DNA from: Burkholderiaceae bacterium
Lineage (GTDB): Bacteria; Pseudomonadota; Gammaproteobacteria; Burkholderiales; Burkholderiaceae
DNA: 14,734 nucleotides
Assembly: GCA_030151165.1 (NCBI GenBank)
Contig: JASLEM010000555.1
Span: 1-14,734, forward strand
Reading direction: 5' to 3'
Shown here: positions 1-8,733 of the stretch, piece after piece
How positions within the stretch are numbered: position 1 is the stretch's first letter
Layout of the letters: the number at the start of each line of letters is the position of its first letter
Position numbers and translations under genes: made by a program
Notes under the pieces: generated by a model
Database searches by the model: none
The model's input: the letters and a program-made list of their open reading frames with translations, nothing else
Told to the model about the DNA's origin: nothing

Positions 1-1
1 C

Positions 2-2056
<2,055 letters not shown>

Positions 2057-2064
<8 letters not shown>

Positions 2065-2317
2065 CGCCGACCGCATCGCCGATCGCCGACGCGCGCCCGC
2101 GGCGAACGACACGCCCGCCACCATCCTCGTGAACGGCACCGCGCACGCGTGGCGCGCGGGCATGACGGTCGCGGACGTCGTGCGCGCCCGCGAGGACGAC
2201 GACGCCGCCGTGGCCACCGCGGTCAACGGCGAGTTCGTGCCGCGCCCCGCGCGCGCCGACACCGCCGTGGCGCCAGGCGACACCTTGCTGGTGTTCGCCG
2301 CGATCGTCGGAGGCTAG
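2057..2317 (+). CDS. thiS: ThiS, sulfur carrier protein
   Basis: Small ubiquitin-like protein of 86 residues ending in IVGG. The C-terminal Gly-Gly is the site that is adenylated and then thiocarboxylated so that ThiG can take the sulfur for the thiazole. The core [20 protein letters not shown]...[12 protein letters not shown]...[12 protein letters not shown] matches the beta-grasp fold. The ATG at 2057 has GGGAG at 2045-2049 and lies inside the 3' end of thiO in another frame (8-nt overlap). It gives an N-terminal tail of about 20 residues before the first beta strand, longer than most ThiS proteins, which are roughly 62-70 residues. An in-frame GTG at 2129 would cut into that strand, so I prefer 2057. 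The ThiF or MoeB-like enzyme that activates ThiS is not encoded here. Confidence 0.93.
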
Positions 2318-2319
2318 CC

Positions 2320-3144
2320 ATGGATCGCCTCCATGCCGTCGCGCCATCGACCTGGCGCGTGTACGGCCACACCCTCGCCAGCCGGTTCCTCATCGGCAGC
2401 GCCGGCTATCCGTCGCCGGCCGTGCTCGCGCGCGCGGTCGAGGCGTCCGGTGCGCAGGTCGTCACCGTGGGCCTGAAGCGCGAGCTCGCCGGCGACGCCG
2501 CGCGCCAACCCGGCGACGGCGTCGCGCTGCTGCGCGCGCTGTGCGATCACTCCAATGCGCGGCTGCTGCCCAACACCGCCGGCTGCCGCAGCGCACGCGA
2601 GGCCGTGCTGCTCGCGCAGATGGCACGCGAGCTGTTCGACACGCCGTGGATCAAGCTCGAGGTGATCGGCGACGACCACACGTTGCAGCCCGACCCGTTC
2701 GAGCTCGTCGACGCCGCCACGCAACTCGTGCGGCTCGGCTTCCAGGTGTTCCCTTACTGCACCGACGACCTGGTCGTCTGCCGCCGCCTGCTCGACGCCG
2801 GCTGCGAGGTGCTGATGCCCTGGGCCGCGCCGATCGGCTCCGCGCAGGGCGTGCTCGACCCCGCCGCGCTGCGCACCTTGCGCGCACGCCTGCCGACGGT
2901 GCCGCTGATCGTCGACGCGGGGCTCGGCGCGCCGTCGCACGCGGCGTTCGCGATGGAGCTCGGCTTCGACGGCGTGCTGCTCAATTCGGCCGTCGCGCAG
3001 GCGGTCGACCCGCCCGCGATGGCCGCGGCCTTCGCGCACGCGATCGCCGGCGGCCGCCTCGGGCACGAGGCGGGCCTCATCGCGCCGCAGGACATGGCCC
3101 GGCCCAGCACGCCGTGCGGCAACGAGCCGATCCTCATACCGTGA
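2320..3144 (+). CDS. thiG: ThiG, thiazole synthase
   Basis: A 274-residue TIM-barrel enzyme that condenses 1-deoxy-D-xylulose 5-phosphate, dehydroglycine from ThiO and sulfur from ThiS thiocarboxylate into the thiazole phosphate. Recognisable segments are [11 protein letters not shown] near residue 23, LLPNTAGC at 82-89, [10 protein letters not shown] at 110-119, [13 protein letters not shown] at 165-177, [13 protein letters not shown] at 197-209 and [10 protein letters not shown] at 217-226. By comparison with the family, Lys112 is the residue that forms the Schiff base with deoxyxylulose phosphate. The ATG at 2320 follows the thiS stop by 2 nt and has GGAGG at 2309-2313 at good spacing. An open frame extends upstream inside thiS but has no support as protein. 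The C-terminus ends in NEPILIP. Confidence 0.96.
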   Translation: MDRLHAVAPSTWRVYGHTLASRFLIGSAGYPSPAVLARAVEASGAQVVTVGLKRELAGDAARQPGDGVALLRALCDHSNARLLPNTAGCRSAREAVLLAQMARELFDTPWIKLEVIGDDHTLQPDPFELVDAATQLVRLGFQVFPYCTDDLVVCRRLLDAGCEVLMPWAAPIGSAQGVLDPAALRTLRARLPTVPLIVDAGLGAPSHAAFAMELGFDGVLLNSAVAQAVDPPAMAAAFAHAIAGGRLGHEAGLIAPQDMARPSTPCGNEPILIP

Positions 3145-3149
3145 CCCGT

Positions 3150-4856
3150 ATGCACCTCGAACCCGTCTCGCAAGCGGACACGAACGCGGACGCGGGCGAC
3201 ACGGCGCCGTCGCCGCGGCCCGTCGTCTGGACGATCGCCGGCACCGACAGCGGCGGCGGCGCCGGCATCCAGGCCGACACGCGCGCCTTCGACGCGTTCG
3301 GCGTGCACGGCGCGTGCGCGGTCGCGGGCATCACGGCGCAGCATTCGCGCTCGGTGATGCACGTGGAGCCGGTGTCGCCGACGCTGCTCGACGCGCAGCT
3401 CGCCGCGCTCGCGGAGGACATGCCGCCCGACGCGATCAAGACCGGCCTGCTGGGCAGCGTCGAGAACCTGCGCGTGGTCGTCAACTGGGTGCGCAAGCTG
3501 CGCGCGCGCTGCCCGCACCGGCCGGTGCCACTGGTCGTCGACCCGGTGTTCGGCGCGACCACCGGCGCGCTGTTCGCCAACGGCGCGCTGCGCATCGCGT
3601 ACCGCAACGAGCTGCTGCCGCTCGCGACGCTCGCCACCCCCAACGTCGCCGAGGCGCGCGCGCTCGTCGCGCAATCGCACGCACTCGAGGCGCCCGCGCT
3701 CGCCCGCGCCTGGCGCACGTTCGGCCCGCGCGCGGTGGTGGTGACGGGCGGCGACGTCGACGAGCCGTCGGCGCACGAACTCGAGCTGCTGTCGGGGCGA
3801 CGCCGCGCCGGCGCTCCCGACGCGCGCGCGACGCAGGCGCGCGACTGGCTCGACAGCGACCACGTGCTGCCCGCGCACGGCTGGGTCGGCCTGCCGCGCC
3901 TGGCCGCGCCACATCACCATGGCACCGGCTGCGTGTTCGCGTCGGCCGCCGCCGCGGCGCTCGCGCGCGGCTTCGTCGCGGCGGATGCCGTCGTCCTCGC
4001 GAAGATGGCCACCACCGAGGCGCTGCGCCACGGCTATGCCGCTGGCGCGGGGGCCGGCCCGGTCGCGCCGCGCGCGGGCTTCGCGCTGCGCGCGGCCAAC
4101 CTGCCGACGCTCGTCGGTGACCGCGGCCGGGCCCCTGCGGAGCCCGCCGCGTCGGCCTTCGCCGCGATGCCGGAGAGCGCGCGCGGCCTCTACGCGATCG
4201 TCGACAGCGCCGCATGGGTCGCGCGCGTCGTCGCGGCGGGCGTGAAGCTCGTGCAGCTGCGCATCAAGGCCGCGGCGCCGCGCGTGCTCGTCGACGAGAT
4301 CCGCGCGTCGATCGCCTACGCGCAGGAAGCCGGCGCGACGCTGATCGTCAACGACCATTGGGCGCTCGCACTCGAGCTCGGCGCCGACGGCGTGCACCTC
4401 GGGCAGGAGGATCTCGACGGCGTCGACATCGAGGCCTTGCGCCGCGCGCGCCTGCTGCTGGGCATCAGCACGCACGCGTACTGGGAGGTCTGCCGTGCCC
4501 GCGCGCTGCGCCCCAGCTACGTCGCCTGCGGCCCGATCCACGCGACCACGCTGAAGAAGATGCCGTGGCGCCCGCAAGGCGACGCGAACCTCGCCTACTG
4601 GTGCCGCCTGCTCGCCGACGTCCCCGTGGTCGCCATCGGCGGCATGGACGCGCCGCGCGCGCGTGACGCGATGCGCGCGGGCGCGAGCGCGGTGGCGGTC
4701 GTCGGCGCGATCACGCGCGCCGAGAGCCCCGAGACCGCGATCGCGCAACTCCGATGGGCGATCGAGGCCGGCGCGAGCGAGGCGAAGGCCGGGGCCGCGG
4801 CGCAGGTCGCGTTCGCGCGGCCGACGTTGAGCGAGGTGTCGCCCACGGCGGGCTGA
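3150..4856 (+). CDS. thiDE: Bifunctional ThiD-ThiE: HMP/HMP-P kinase fused to thiamin phosphate synthase
   Basis: 568-residue fusion. Residues about 25-320 are a ribokinase-fold ThiD that phosphorylates HMP and HMP-P to HMP-PP: TIAGTDSGGGAGIQAD at 28-43, LVVDPVFGATTG at 128-139, ATPNVAEA at 162-169, and HHHGTGC at 255-261 with the anion-hole/catalytic-loop cysteine at 261. Residues about 345-540 are a TIM-barrel ThiE that joins HMP-PP to thiazole phosphate: VQLRIK at 368-373, LIVND at 398-402, DGVHLGQEDL at 413-422, GISTH at 438-442, CGPIHATTLK at 460-469 and VVAIGG at 493-498. ATG 3150 lies 5 nt after the thiG stop. An in-frame GTG at 3141 overlaps that stop (GTGA) and would add only Val-Thr-Arg, so the exact start is unsettled. 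A tail of about 28 residues after the ThiE barrel has no recognised motif. Confidence 0.93.
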   Translation: MHLEPVSQADTNADAGDTAPSPRPVVWTIAGTDSGGGAGIQADTRAFDAFGVHGACAVAGITAQHSRSVMHVEPVSPTLLDAQLAALAEDMPPDAIKTGLLGSVENLRVVVNWVRKLRARCPHRPVPLVVDPVFGATTGALFANGALRIAYRNELLPLATLATPNVAEARALVAQSHALEAPALARAWRTFGPRAVVVTGGDVDEPSAHELELLSGRRRAGAPDARATQARDWLDSDHVLPAHGWVGLPRLAAPHHHGTGCVFASAAAAALARGFVAADAVVLAKMATTEALRHGYAAGAGAGPVAPRAGFALRAANLPTLVGDRGRAPAEPAASAFAAMPESARGLYAIVDSAAWVARVVAAGVKLVQLRIKAAAPRVLVDEIRASIAYAQEAGATLIVNDHWALALELGADGVHLGQEDLDGVDIEALRRARLLLGISTHAYWEVCRARALRPSYVACGPIHATTLKKMPWRPQGDANLAYWCRLLADVPVVAIGGMDAPRARDAMRAGASAVAVVGAITRAESPETAIAQLRWAIEAGASEAKAGAAAQVAFARPTLSEVSPTAG

Positions 4857-5105
4857 GCCGGCGCGTCCGCCGTTCGTGCGAGGTGCGAGGTGCGAGGTGC
4901 GACGCGGGTCGCGCGGGCCGATGTCGCCAGCACGCGCGCGCTATCGCGTCGATGGGTAAGTCGGCAGTAAGCTGCATGGCCGCAGGCTGGCGCCGGTGCG
5001 GGCGCGCCGCGTCCTGCAGCGGCCCGCCGCTTGCCCGCCACTTGCTCCGTCCTTCGCTCACGACCGACACCGCGCCGCCTCCGACCCACGCCCGCCACGC
5101 CGCCC
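4857..5105. other. 249-bp intergenic spacer between thiDE and the metallo-hydrolase gene
   Basis: No convincing gene is seen here. The spacer holds the heptamer repeat at 4876-4903 and overlapping GC hairpins. One of these at 4897-4914 has arms GTGCGAC and GTCGCGC (one G-U pair) around a GCGG loop, and it could help end thi operon transcription, but no T-run follows. The promoter for the gene at 5106 should lie here. The least GC-rich stretch is roughly 4950-4976 (GGGTAAGTCGGCAGTAAGC). I could not assign a -35/-10 pair with confidence. Confidence 0.5.
4876..4903 (+). repeat. Heptamer tandem repeat, four units of GTGCGAG
   Basis: Units at 4876-4882, 4883-4889 and 4890-4896 are identical GTGCGAG. 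The fourth unit, 4897-4903, is GTGCGAC, one base different. The repeat lies 20 nt after the thiDE stop codon in non-coding DNA. Read on the other strand it is a run of CTCGCAC. Copy number in such short tandem repeats often varies between strains, but nothing here shows a function. Confidence 0.85.
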
Positions 5106-6152
5106 ATGAATCCCTACTACGACCCCGCCATCCCGCACCATCGCCGCGAAGGCTTCCAGAACGCGCATGGCGACTTCGTGCCGCGCAGCCTGGCCGAGGT
5201 GCTGCGCTGGAAGTGGAACGCCGCGCGCAACGGCCTGCCGCCGAAGCCGGCCACGCCCACGCCGCGCGTCGCGCCCGACCTCGCCTTCCTGCGCGCCAAC
5301 GCGACGGCCGGCGCGCGCATGGAACCCACGGTCACCTGGATCGGCCACGCGAGCGTGATGGCTCAGCTCGGCGGCCTCACGCTGCTGACCGACCCGATCT
5401 TCTCGGAGCGCGCGTCGCCGCTGTCGTTCATGGGCCCGAAGCGGCATGTCGCGCCGGGCCTCGCGCTGGACGAGTTGCCGCGCGTCGACCTCGTGGTCGT
5501 CTCGCACAACCACTACGACCATCTCGACGCCGCCTCCGTCGACGCCCTCGCCGCGCAGGCAGGCGGCCCGCCGTTGTTCATCGTGCCGCTCGGCCTGAAG
5601 CCCTGGCTCGCCGGCCGCGGCATCACGAACGCGGTGGAGCTCGACTGGTGGCAGACGCACCGCGTGCCCTCGCCTGCGGGCGACGTCGAGGTCATGCTCG
5701 TGCCTGCCCAGCACTGGTCGGCCCGAGGCATCGCCGACCGCATGGCCACGCTGTGGGGCGGCTTCGCGGTCTTCGCGCCCGACTGCCACCTGTTCTTCGC
5801 CGGCGACACCGGCTACTCGCGCGACTTCGTCGACCTGCGCGAGCGCGTCGCCGACCGTCAGGCACCCGAACGCGGCGGCGGCTTCGACATCGCCCTGCTC
5901 CCGATCGGCGCCTACGAACCGCGCTGGTTCATGAGCACCCAGCACGTCAACGCCGCCGAGGCCGTGAAGATCCACCGCGACATCCGCGCCAAGCGCTCGC
6001 TGGGCGTGCACTGGGGCACCTTCGAGCTCACCGACGAGGCCCTCGACGAGCCCCCGCGCTCGCTCGCGCGCGAGGCGCGGGACGCGGGCTTGAAGGACGA
6101 CGAGTTCTTCGTGCTCGCGGTGGGGGAGACGCGCAGGATCCCGAGGCGCTGA
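5106..6152 (+). CDS. Metallo-beta-lactamase-fold hydrolase, NAPE-PLD/UlaG-like
   Basis: 348-residue protein with a metallo-beta-lactamase fold. The metal motif HxHxDH is present as SHNHYDHLD (His134, His136, Asp138, His139). Further probable ligands are His203 in QHWSAR, Asp234 in FFAGDTGYS and His302 in VHWGTFELTDE. The block TWIGHASVMAQLGGLTLLTDPIFS (77-100), followed by SPLSFMGPKRHVAPG, is characteristic of the branch that includes N-acylphosphatidylethanolamine phospholipase D and UlaG-like lactonases. There is no signal peptide or membrane segment, so it is probably cytoplasmic. The true substrate cannot be read from sequence; bacterial members are usually annotated only as MBL-fold hydrolases. 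ATG 5106 starts the NPYYDP sequence typical of the family; no strong ribosome site is visible. The neighbours give no clear functional link. Confidence 0.88.
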   Translation: MNPYYDPAIPHHRREGFQNAHGDFVPRSLAEVLRWKWNAARNGLPPKPATPTPRVAPDLAFLRANATAGARMEPTVTWIGHASVMAQLGGLTLLTDPIFSERASPLSFMGPKRHVAPGLALDELPRVDLVVVSHNHYDHLDAASVDALAAQAGGPPLFIVPLGLKPWLAGRGITNAVELDWWQTHRVPSPAGDVEVMLVPAQHWSARGIADRMATLWGGFAVFAPDCHLFFAGDTGYSRDFVDLRERVADRQAPERGGGFDIALLPIGAYEPRWFMSTQHVNAAEAVKIHRDIRAKRSLGVHWGTFELTDEALDEPPRSLAREARDAGLKDDEFFVLAVGETRRIPRR

Positions 6153-6234
6153 CACGACCAGCCCGTCCCGAAAGCCGCGCTGCGCTTACCATGCGCGACG
6201 CCCGCGCCGCCGGCCGCGAGAACCTTCGAGACCC

Positions 6235-6723
6235 ATGACCCTCTTCTCCATGCCGTACGGCCCCAAGCCGGGCGCGACGCTCGTCGGGCTGCTGTTCTCC
6301 GCGACGCTCGCGATCGGGGGCGTCTGGATCATCGCCACGCCTGGGGCCATCGCCCAGTCGCGGATCGCGCACGCGTTCGGCGTCCCGATGGCGACCGCGT
6401 TGTTCGGCATCGGCATGCTGGCCTCGGCCGCGATCGCGCTGGCGGCGGCCTATCTGATGGTGCGGTCGCTGATGCGCGCGCGGCGCATCGAGCTGACCGA
6501 ATCGCACCTGCTCTTTCCGCACGGCCTGTTCGCCACGACGACCTCGCGCATCCCCCTCGGCACCATCGCCGCGGTCGAGGTACAGCCGCTCGGCACCAAG
6601 CGCGCGCTGCGCATCAGGACGAGCGCCGCGACGCTGCTGGTGGTCGAGGCGATGTGCCCATCGCCGATGGAGTTCGACCAGCTCGGCGCGCTGCTGCGCG
6701 CGCACGCGCCGCGCCGGACGTGA
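6235..6723 (+). CDS. Small membrane protein with two transmembrane helices and a possible PH-like C-terminal domain
   Basis: 162 residues, function not recognised. Two hydrophobic stretches, about residues 14-37 and 52-78, should form a membrane hairpin. They are followed by a basic stop (RARR, 81-84) and a soluble C-terminal part of about 75 residues. That part reads as alternating beta strands (RIELTESHLLFPHGLF, SRIPLGTIAAVEVQP, ALRIRTSAATLLVVEA) and ends in an amphipathic helix (MEFDQLGALLRAH). Two helices followed by such strands recall bacterial PH-like membrane proteins (DUF304/bPH type), but this is a resemblance only. The start at 6235 is the first ATG after the previous gene (82-nt gap); an in-frame ATG at 6250 is an alternative. 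It is convergent with the DipZ-like gene, with 18 nt between the stops. It could be co-transcribed with the hydrolase upstream. Confidence 0.72.
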   Translation: MTLFSMPYGPKPGATLVGLLFSATLAIGGVWIIATPGAIAQSRIAHAFGVPMATALFGIGMLASAAIALAAAYLMVRSLMRARRIELTESHLLFPHGLFATTTSRIPLGTIAAVEVQPLGTKRALRIRTSAATLLVVEAMCPSPMEFDQLGALLRAHAPRRT

Positions 6724-6740
6724 CGCGGCGCGCCGCCGCG
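6724..6740. terminator. GC hairpin between convergent genes, possible bidirectional terminator
   Basis: Arms CGCGGCG (6724-6730) and CGCCGCG (6734-6740) form a perfect 7-bp stem with a 3-nt loop. It fills the 18-nt gap between the stop at 6721-6723 (+ strand) and the stop codon at 6742-6744 (- strand). Neither side has a T-run, so it is not a classical intrinsic terminator. Position is the main argument, since inverted repeats occur easily in such GC-rich DNA. Confidence 0.35.
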
Positions 6741-6741
6741 C

Positions 6742-8493
6742 TCAGCCGAACGTGAACGCGAACGCCTGCGCGCCCGGATCGAGGAACTCGATCTCGAACA
6801 GGTGATCGGCGACCGGGCCGTGCTGGCGCACGAGCTGGTACAGGCGCTGGGCGTCGATGGTGCCGTTGCCTTGCGCATCGATGTCGACGCCGCGGTCGTC
6901 GCCGGGCGCCTTGCCGTCGACGAGCACGCGGAAGCGGACGGGCTTGCCCTCGGCCGACGGCCCGAGCACGAGGTGCAGGTCACGCGCGTGGAAGCGGAAC
7001 GCGAGCTTCGCGCCGGCGCGGCCGGCCTCGGCGTGCTCGTCCCTCACCGTCCACGTACCGCCGAACGCCCACTGGTTCAGCGCGAGCGACGGCGGCAAGG
7101 CATAGGCGTGCGACGCGTCGTGCGTCTCGCCGCCGGCCGACGCGAAGCGTTCGGCGCGCGCATACCCCACGTAGGTTTCCGGTGACTGCACGTCGGCCAT
7201 GTCGGGCGCGGCCTGCGCGCCGTCGGACCGGACGGCGACGACGTCGCTGCCGACCGGGTGGCCGGCCTCGCGCAGCAGCTGCTGGATCACGGCCTCCGAC
7301 TGCGCGTATTCGCCTTCGCCGAAATGGTGGTGGCGGAGCCGGCCCTGGGCATCGATGAAGTAGTGCGCCGGCCAGTAGTTGTTCCCGAACGCGCGCCAGA
7401 TCGCGTAGTCGTTGTCGATCGCGACCGGGTAGTCGACGTGCAGGTCCTGGACGGCCTGCCGGACGTTGCCGGGCTGCTTCTCGAACGCGAACTCGGGTGC
7501 GTGCACGCCGATCACGACGAGGCCCTGGTCCTTGTACTTCTCGGCCCAGGCGCGCACGTAGGGCAGCGAGCGCAGGCAGTTGATGCAGGAGTAGGTCCAG
7601 AAGTCGACCAGCACGACCTTGCCCTTCAGGCCCTCGGTGGTGAGCGGCGGCGAGTTGATCCATTCGACGGCGCCGGCCAGCGACGGGGCCGGGCCTTCGA
7701 CGGGCAGCGCGTCGAGCTTCAGCTTGTCGGACGACGCGGGCGGCGGCACCTGCTCCGAGCCGGCGCCGATGGTGTCGACCAGCGACTGCTCGATCTTCGA
7801 CGTGCCGGAGAGCGACAGCCTGGTCAGCACGCCGGTGTCGAACCCGAGCGCGATCGCCGCGACGCCGCACAGCAGCGCCACGCCGAGCGCGCGGCGGATC
7901 CACTCGCTCGCGCCGAGCGACTTCTTCATCGCGGCGAACACGCGGCCGCCGATCAGCAGCGCGACGCCCAGCGAGGTCGCCGCGCCGGCCGCGTACGCCA
8001 GCAGCAGCAGCGACGTGTGCGCGCTGGCGCCGCCGAGCGCCGCGCCGGTCAGCACGAGGCCGAGGATCGGGCCCGCGCACGGCGCCCACAACAGGCCGGT
8101 GGCCACGCCCAGCAGCAGCGACGGCGCGACGGACGAGCCGCCGCGCGACGAATCGGAGGCGCGCTCCGACAGCCGCGACCCCGCCGCGACGAGCGGCGCC
8201 ATCAGCTTGTCGCCGAAGTGCGGGAACAGCAGCGTGAGGCCGAACAGCGCCAGCAGCACGATCGCGGCGTCGCGCCCGTACGCGTTCGCCTGCACCGCCC
8301 AGCCGCCACCGATGGCCGCGAGCGTCGCGACGGCGGCGAAGGTCAGCGCCATGCCGAGCAGCAGCGGCAGCGGCAGGCCGCTGCGCACGAAGGGCTGGTC
8401 GGAGCGCGCGAACACGAAGGGCAGCACGGGCAGGATGCACGGGCTGAGGATGGTCAGCACGCCGCCGACGTAGGAGAGGAGGAAGAGCAGCAT
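6742..8493 (-). CDS. dipZ: DipZ-like thiol-disulfide protein: CcdA membrane domain fused to thioredoxin domain and C-terminal beta domain
   Basis: 583 residues. Residues 1-225 are a CcdA/DsbD-beta-type membrane domain that moves electrons across the inner membrane. Its paired redox cysteines are in SPCILPVLPF (Cys19) and WAPCAGPILG (Cys139), with about six hydrophobic helices. After a linker rich in Pro and Ser comes a periplasmic thioredoxin/AhpC-TSA-like domain (about 265-415) with the active site WTYSCINC (Cys303, Cys306) and a cis-proline in NYWPAHYFID (Pro375). Residues about 440-583 form a C-terminal beta-rich domain (GGTWTVRDEHAEA, FHARDLHLVLGP, RFRVLVDG) as in mycobacterial DipZ. I chose the ATG at 8493 because the first helix begins at once and AGGA lies upstream; the open frame continues to 8655 but runs through the control region. 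The likely role is supply of reductant for periplasmic disulfide or cytochrome c maturation; the target is unknown. Confidence 0.9.
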   Translation of the reverse strand: MLLFLLSYVGGVLTILSPCILPVLPFVFARSDQPFVRSGLPLPLLLGMALTFAAVATLAAIGGGWAVQANAYGRDAAIVLLALFGLTLLFPHFGDKLMAPLVAAGSRLSERASDSSRGGSSVAPSLLLGVATGLLWAPCAGPILGLVLTGAALGGASAHTSLLLLAYAAGAATSLGVALLIGGRVFAAMKKSLGASEWIRRALGVALLCGVAAIALGFDTGVLTRLSLSGTSKIEQSLVDTIGAGSEQVPPPASSDKLKLDALPVEGPAPSLAGAVEWINSPPLTTEGLKGKVVLVDFWTYSCINCLRSLPYVRAWAEKYKDQGLVVIGVHAPEFAFEKQPGNVRQAVQDLHVDYPVAIDNDYAIWRAFGNNYWPAHYFIDAQGRLRHHHFGEGEYAQSEAVIQQLLREAGHPVGSDVVAVRSDGAQAAPDMADVQSPETYVGYARAERFASAGGETHDASHAYALPPSLALNQWAFGGTWTVRDEHAEAGRAGAKLAFRFHARDLHLVLGPSAEGKPVRFRVLVDGKAPGDDRGVDIDAQGNGTIDAQRLYQLVRQHGPVADHLFEIEFLDPGAQAFAFTFG

Positions 8494-8618
8494 GGGAGAT
8501 CCTGGCGCCGCGCGGAGGCGGCCTCGTGAGGTCAGTCGATGGTCGTGACGGATCCTTACGCCATCGCTTCGAGCGCGCAGGTCGTTTGTTTCACTTGTCA
8601 TCGAACGCACGCGCCGCG

Positions 8619-8631
8619 CGCTTGATAAGCG
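8619..8631. promoter_or_regulatory. Short inverted repeat upstream of formate dehydrogenase
   Basis: Arms CGCTT (8619-8623) and AAGCG (8627-8631) are a perfect 5-bp dyad around GAT, giving a CTTGATAAG core. It lies 13 nt before the larger dyad at 8645. It could be part of a regulator site or overlap a -35 box (TTGATA, 8622-8627). On its own it is weak evidence. Confidence 0.35.
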
Positions 8632-8644
8632 GGGCCGATCATGA

Positions 8645-8666
8645 CATCCGATCAAACGATTGGATG
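8645..8666. promoter_or_regulatory. 22-bp dyad, candidate operator of the formate dehydrogenase promoter
   Basis: Left arm CATCCGATC (8645-8653) and right arm GATTGGATG (8658-8666) are inverted repeats with one G-T mismatch around the spacer AAAC. The site centres 78 nt before the formate dehydrogenase ATG. It also contains T-N11-A combinations as seen in LysR-type regulator sites (T8647/A8659 and T8652/A8664), although these are not centred on the dyad axis. The related LysR gene at 10450-11361 is a candidate binder; that link is inference. Confidence 0.5.
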
Positions 8667-8722
8667 CGCGCCGGGCCTTCGGGAACCATGCGTCTTACCG
8701 CGGCAAGGGCCGCGCGCCAACC

Positions 8723-8728
8723 AGGAGA
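8723..8728 (+). promoter_or_regulatory. Ribosome binding site that fixes the formate dehydrogenase start
   Basis: AGGAGA sits 5 nt before ATG 8734. The open frame continues upstream to 8641, but the earlier start has no such site and would run across the candidate operator. Homologous enzymes also begin at this Met (MAKIVCVLYDDP). Confidence 0.85.
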
Positions 8729-8733
8729 CACCC

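Larger units (their letters stand above)
8494..8733. promoter_or_regulatory. 240-bp divergent control region between the DipZ-like gene and formate dehydrogenase
   Basis: Both flanking genes start outward from this stretch, so it must hold two promoters unless one gene is silent. It contains a patch richer in A and T (about 8580-8666) than its surroundings, including GTTTGTTTCACTTGTC and two inverted repeats at 8619-8631 and 8645-8666. Candidate -35 boxes on the + strand are TTGTCA at 8595 and TTGATA at 8622, but neither has a good -10 box at standard spacing. I found no clear sigma-54 (-24/-12) element. A GC-rich part near 8503-8533 can fold but shows no recognised motif. Confidence 0.7.

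Noticed and set aside
2754..4748. Long minus-strand open frame (664 codons) opposite thiG and thiDE
   Set aside because: Its translation is Arg/Ala/Val/Asp-rich low-complexity sequence with no family motif. The plus strand carries unmistakable ThiG and ThiDE. Long antisense frames are expected at this GC content.
8494..8655. N-terminal extension of the DipZ-like protein up to 8655
   Set aside because: The extra 54 residues are polar and unlike any DipZ/CcdA start. They would run through the divergent promoter region and its dyads, while ATG 8493 has a ribosome site and begins directly with the first helix.
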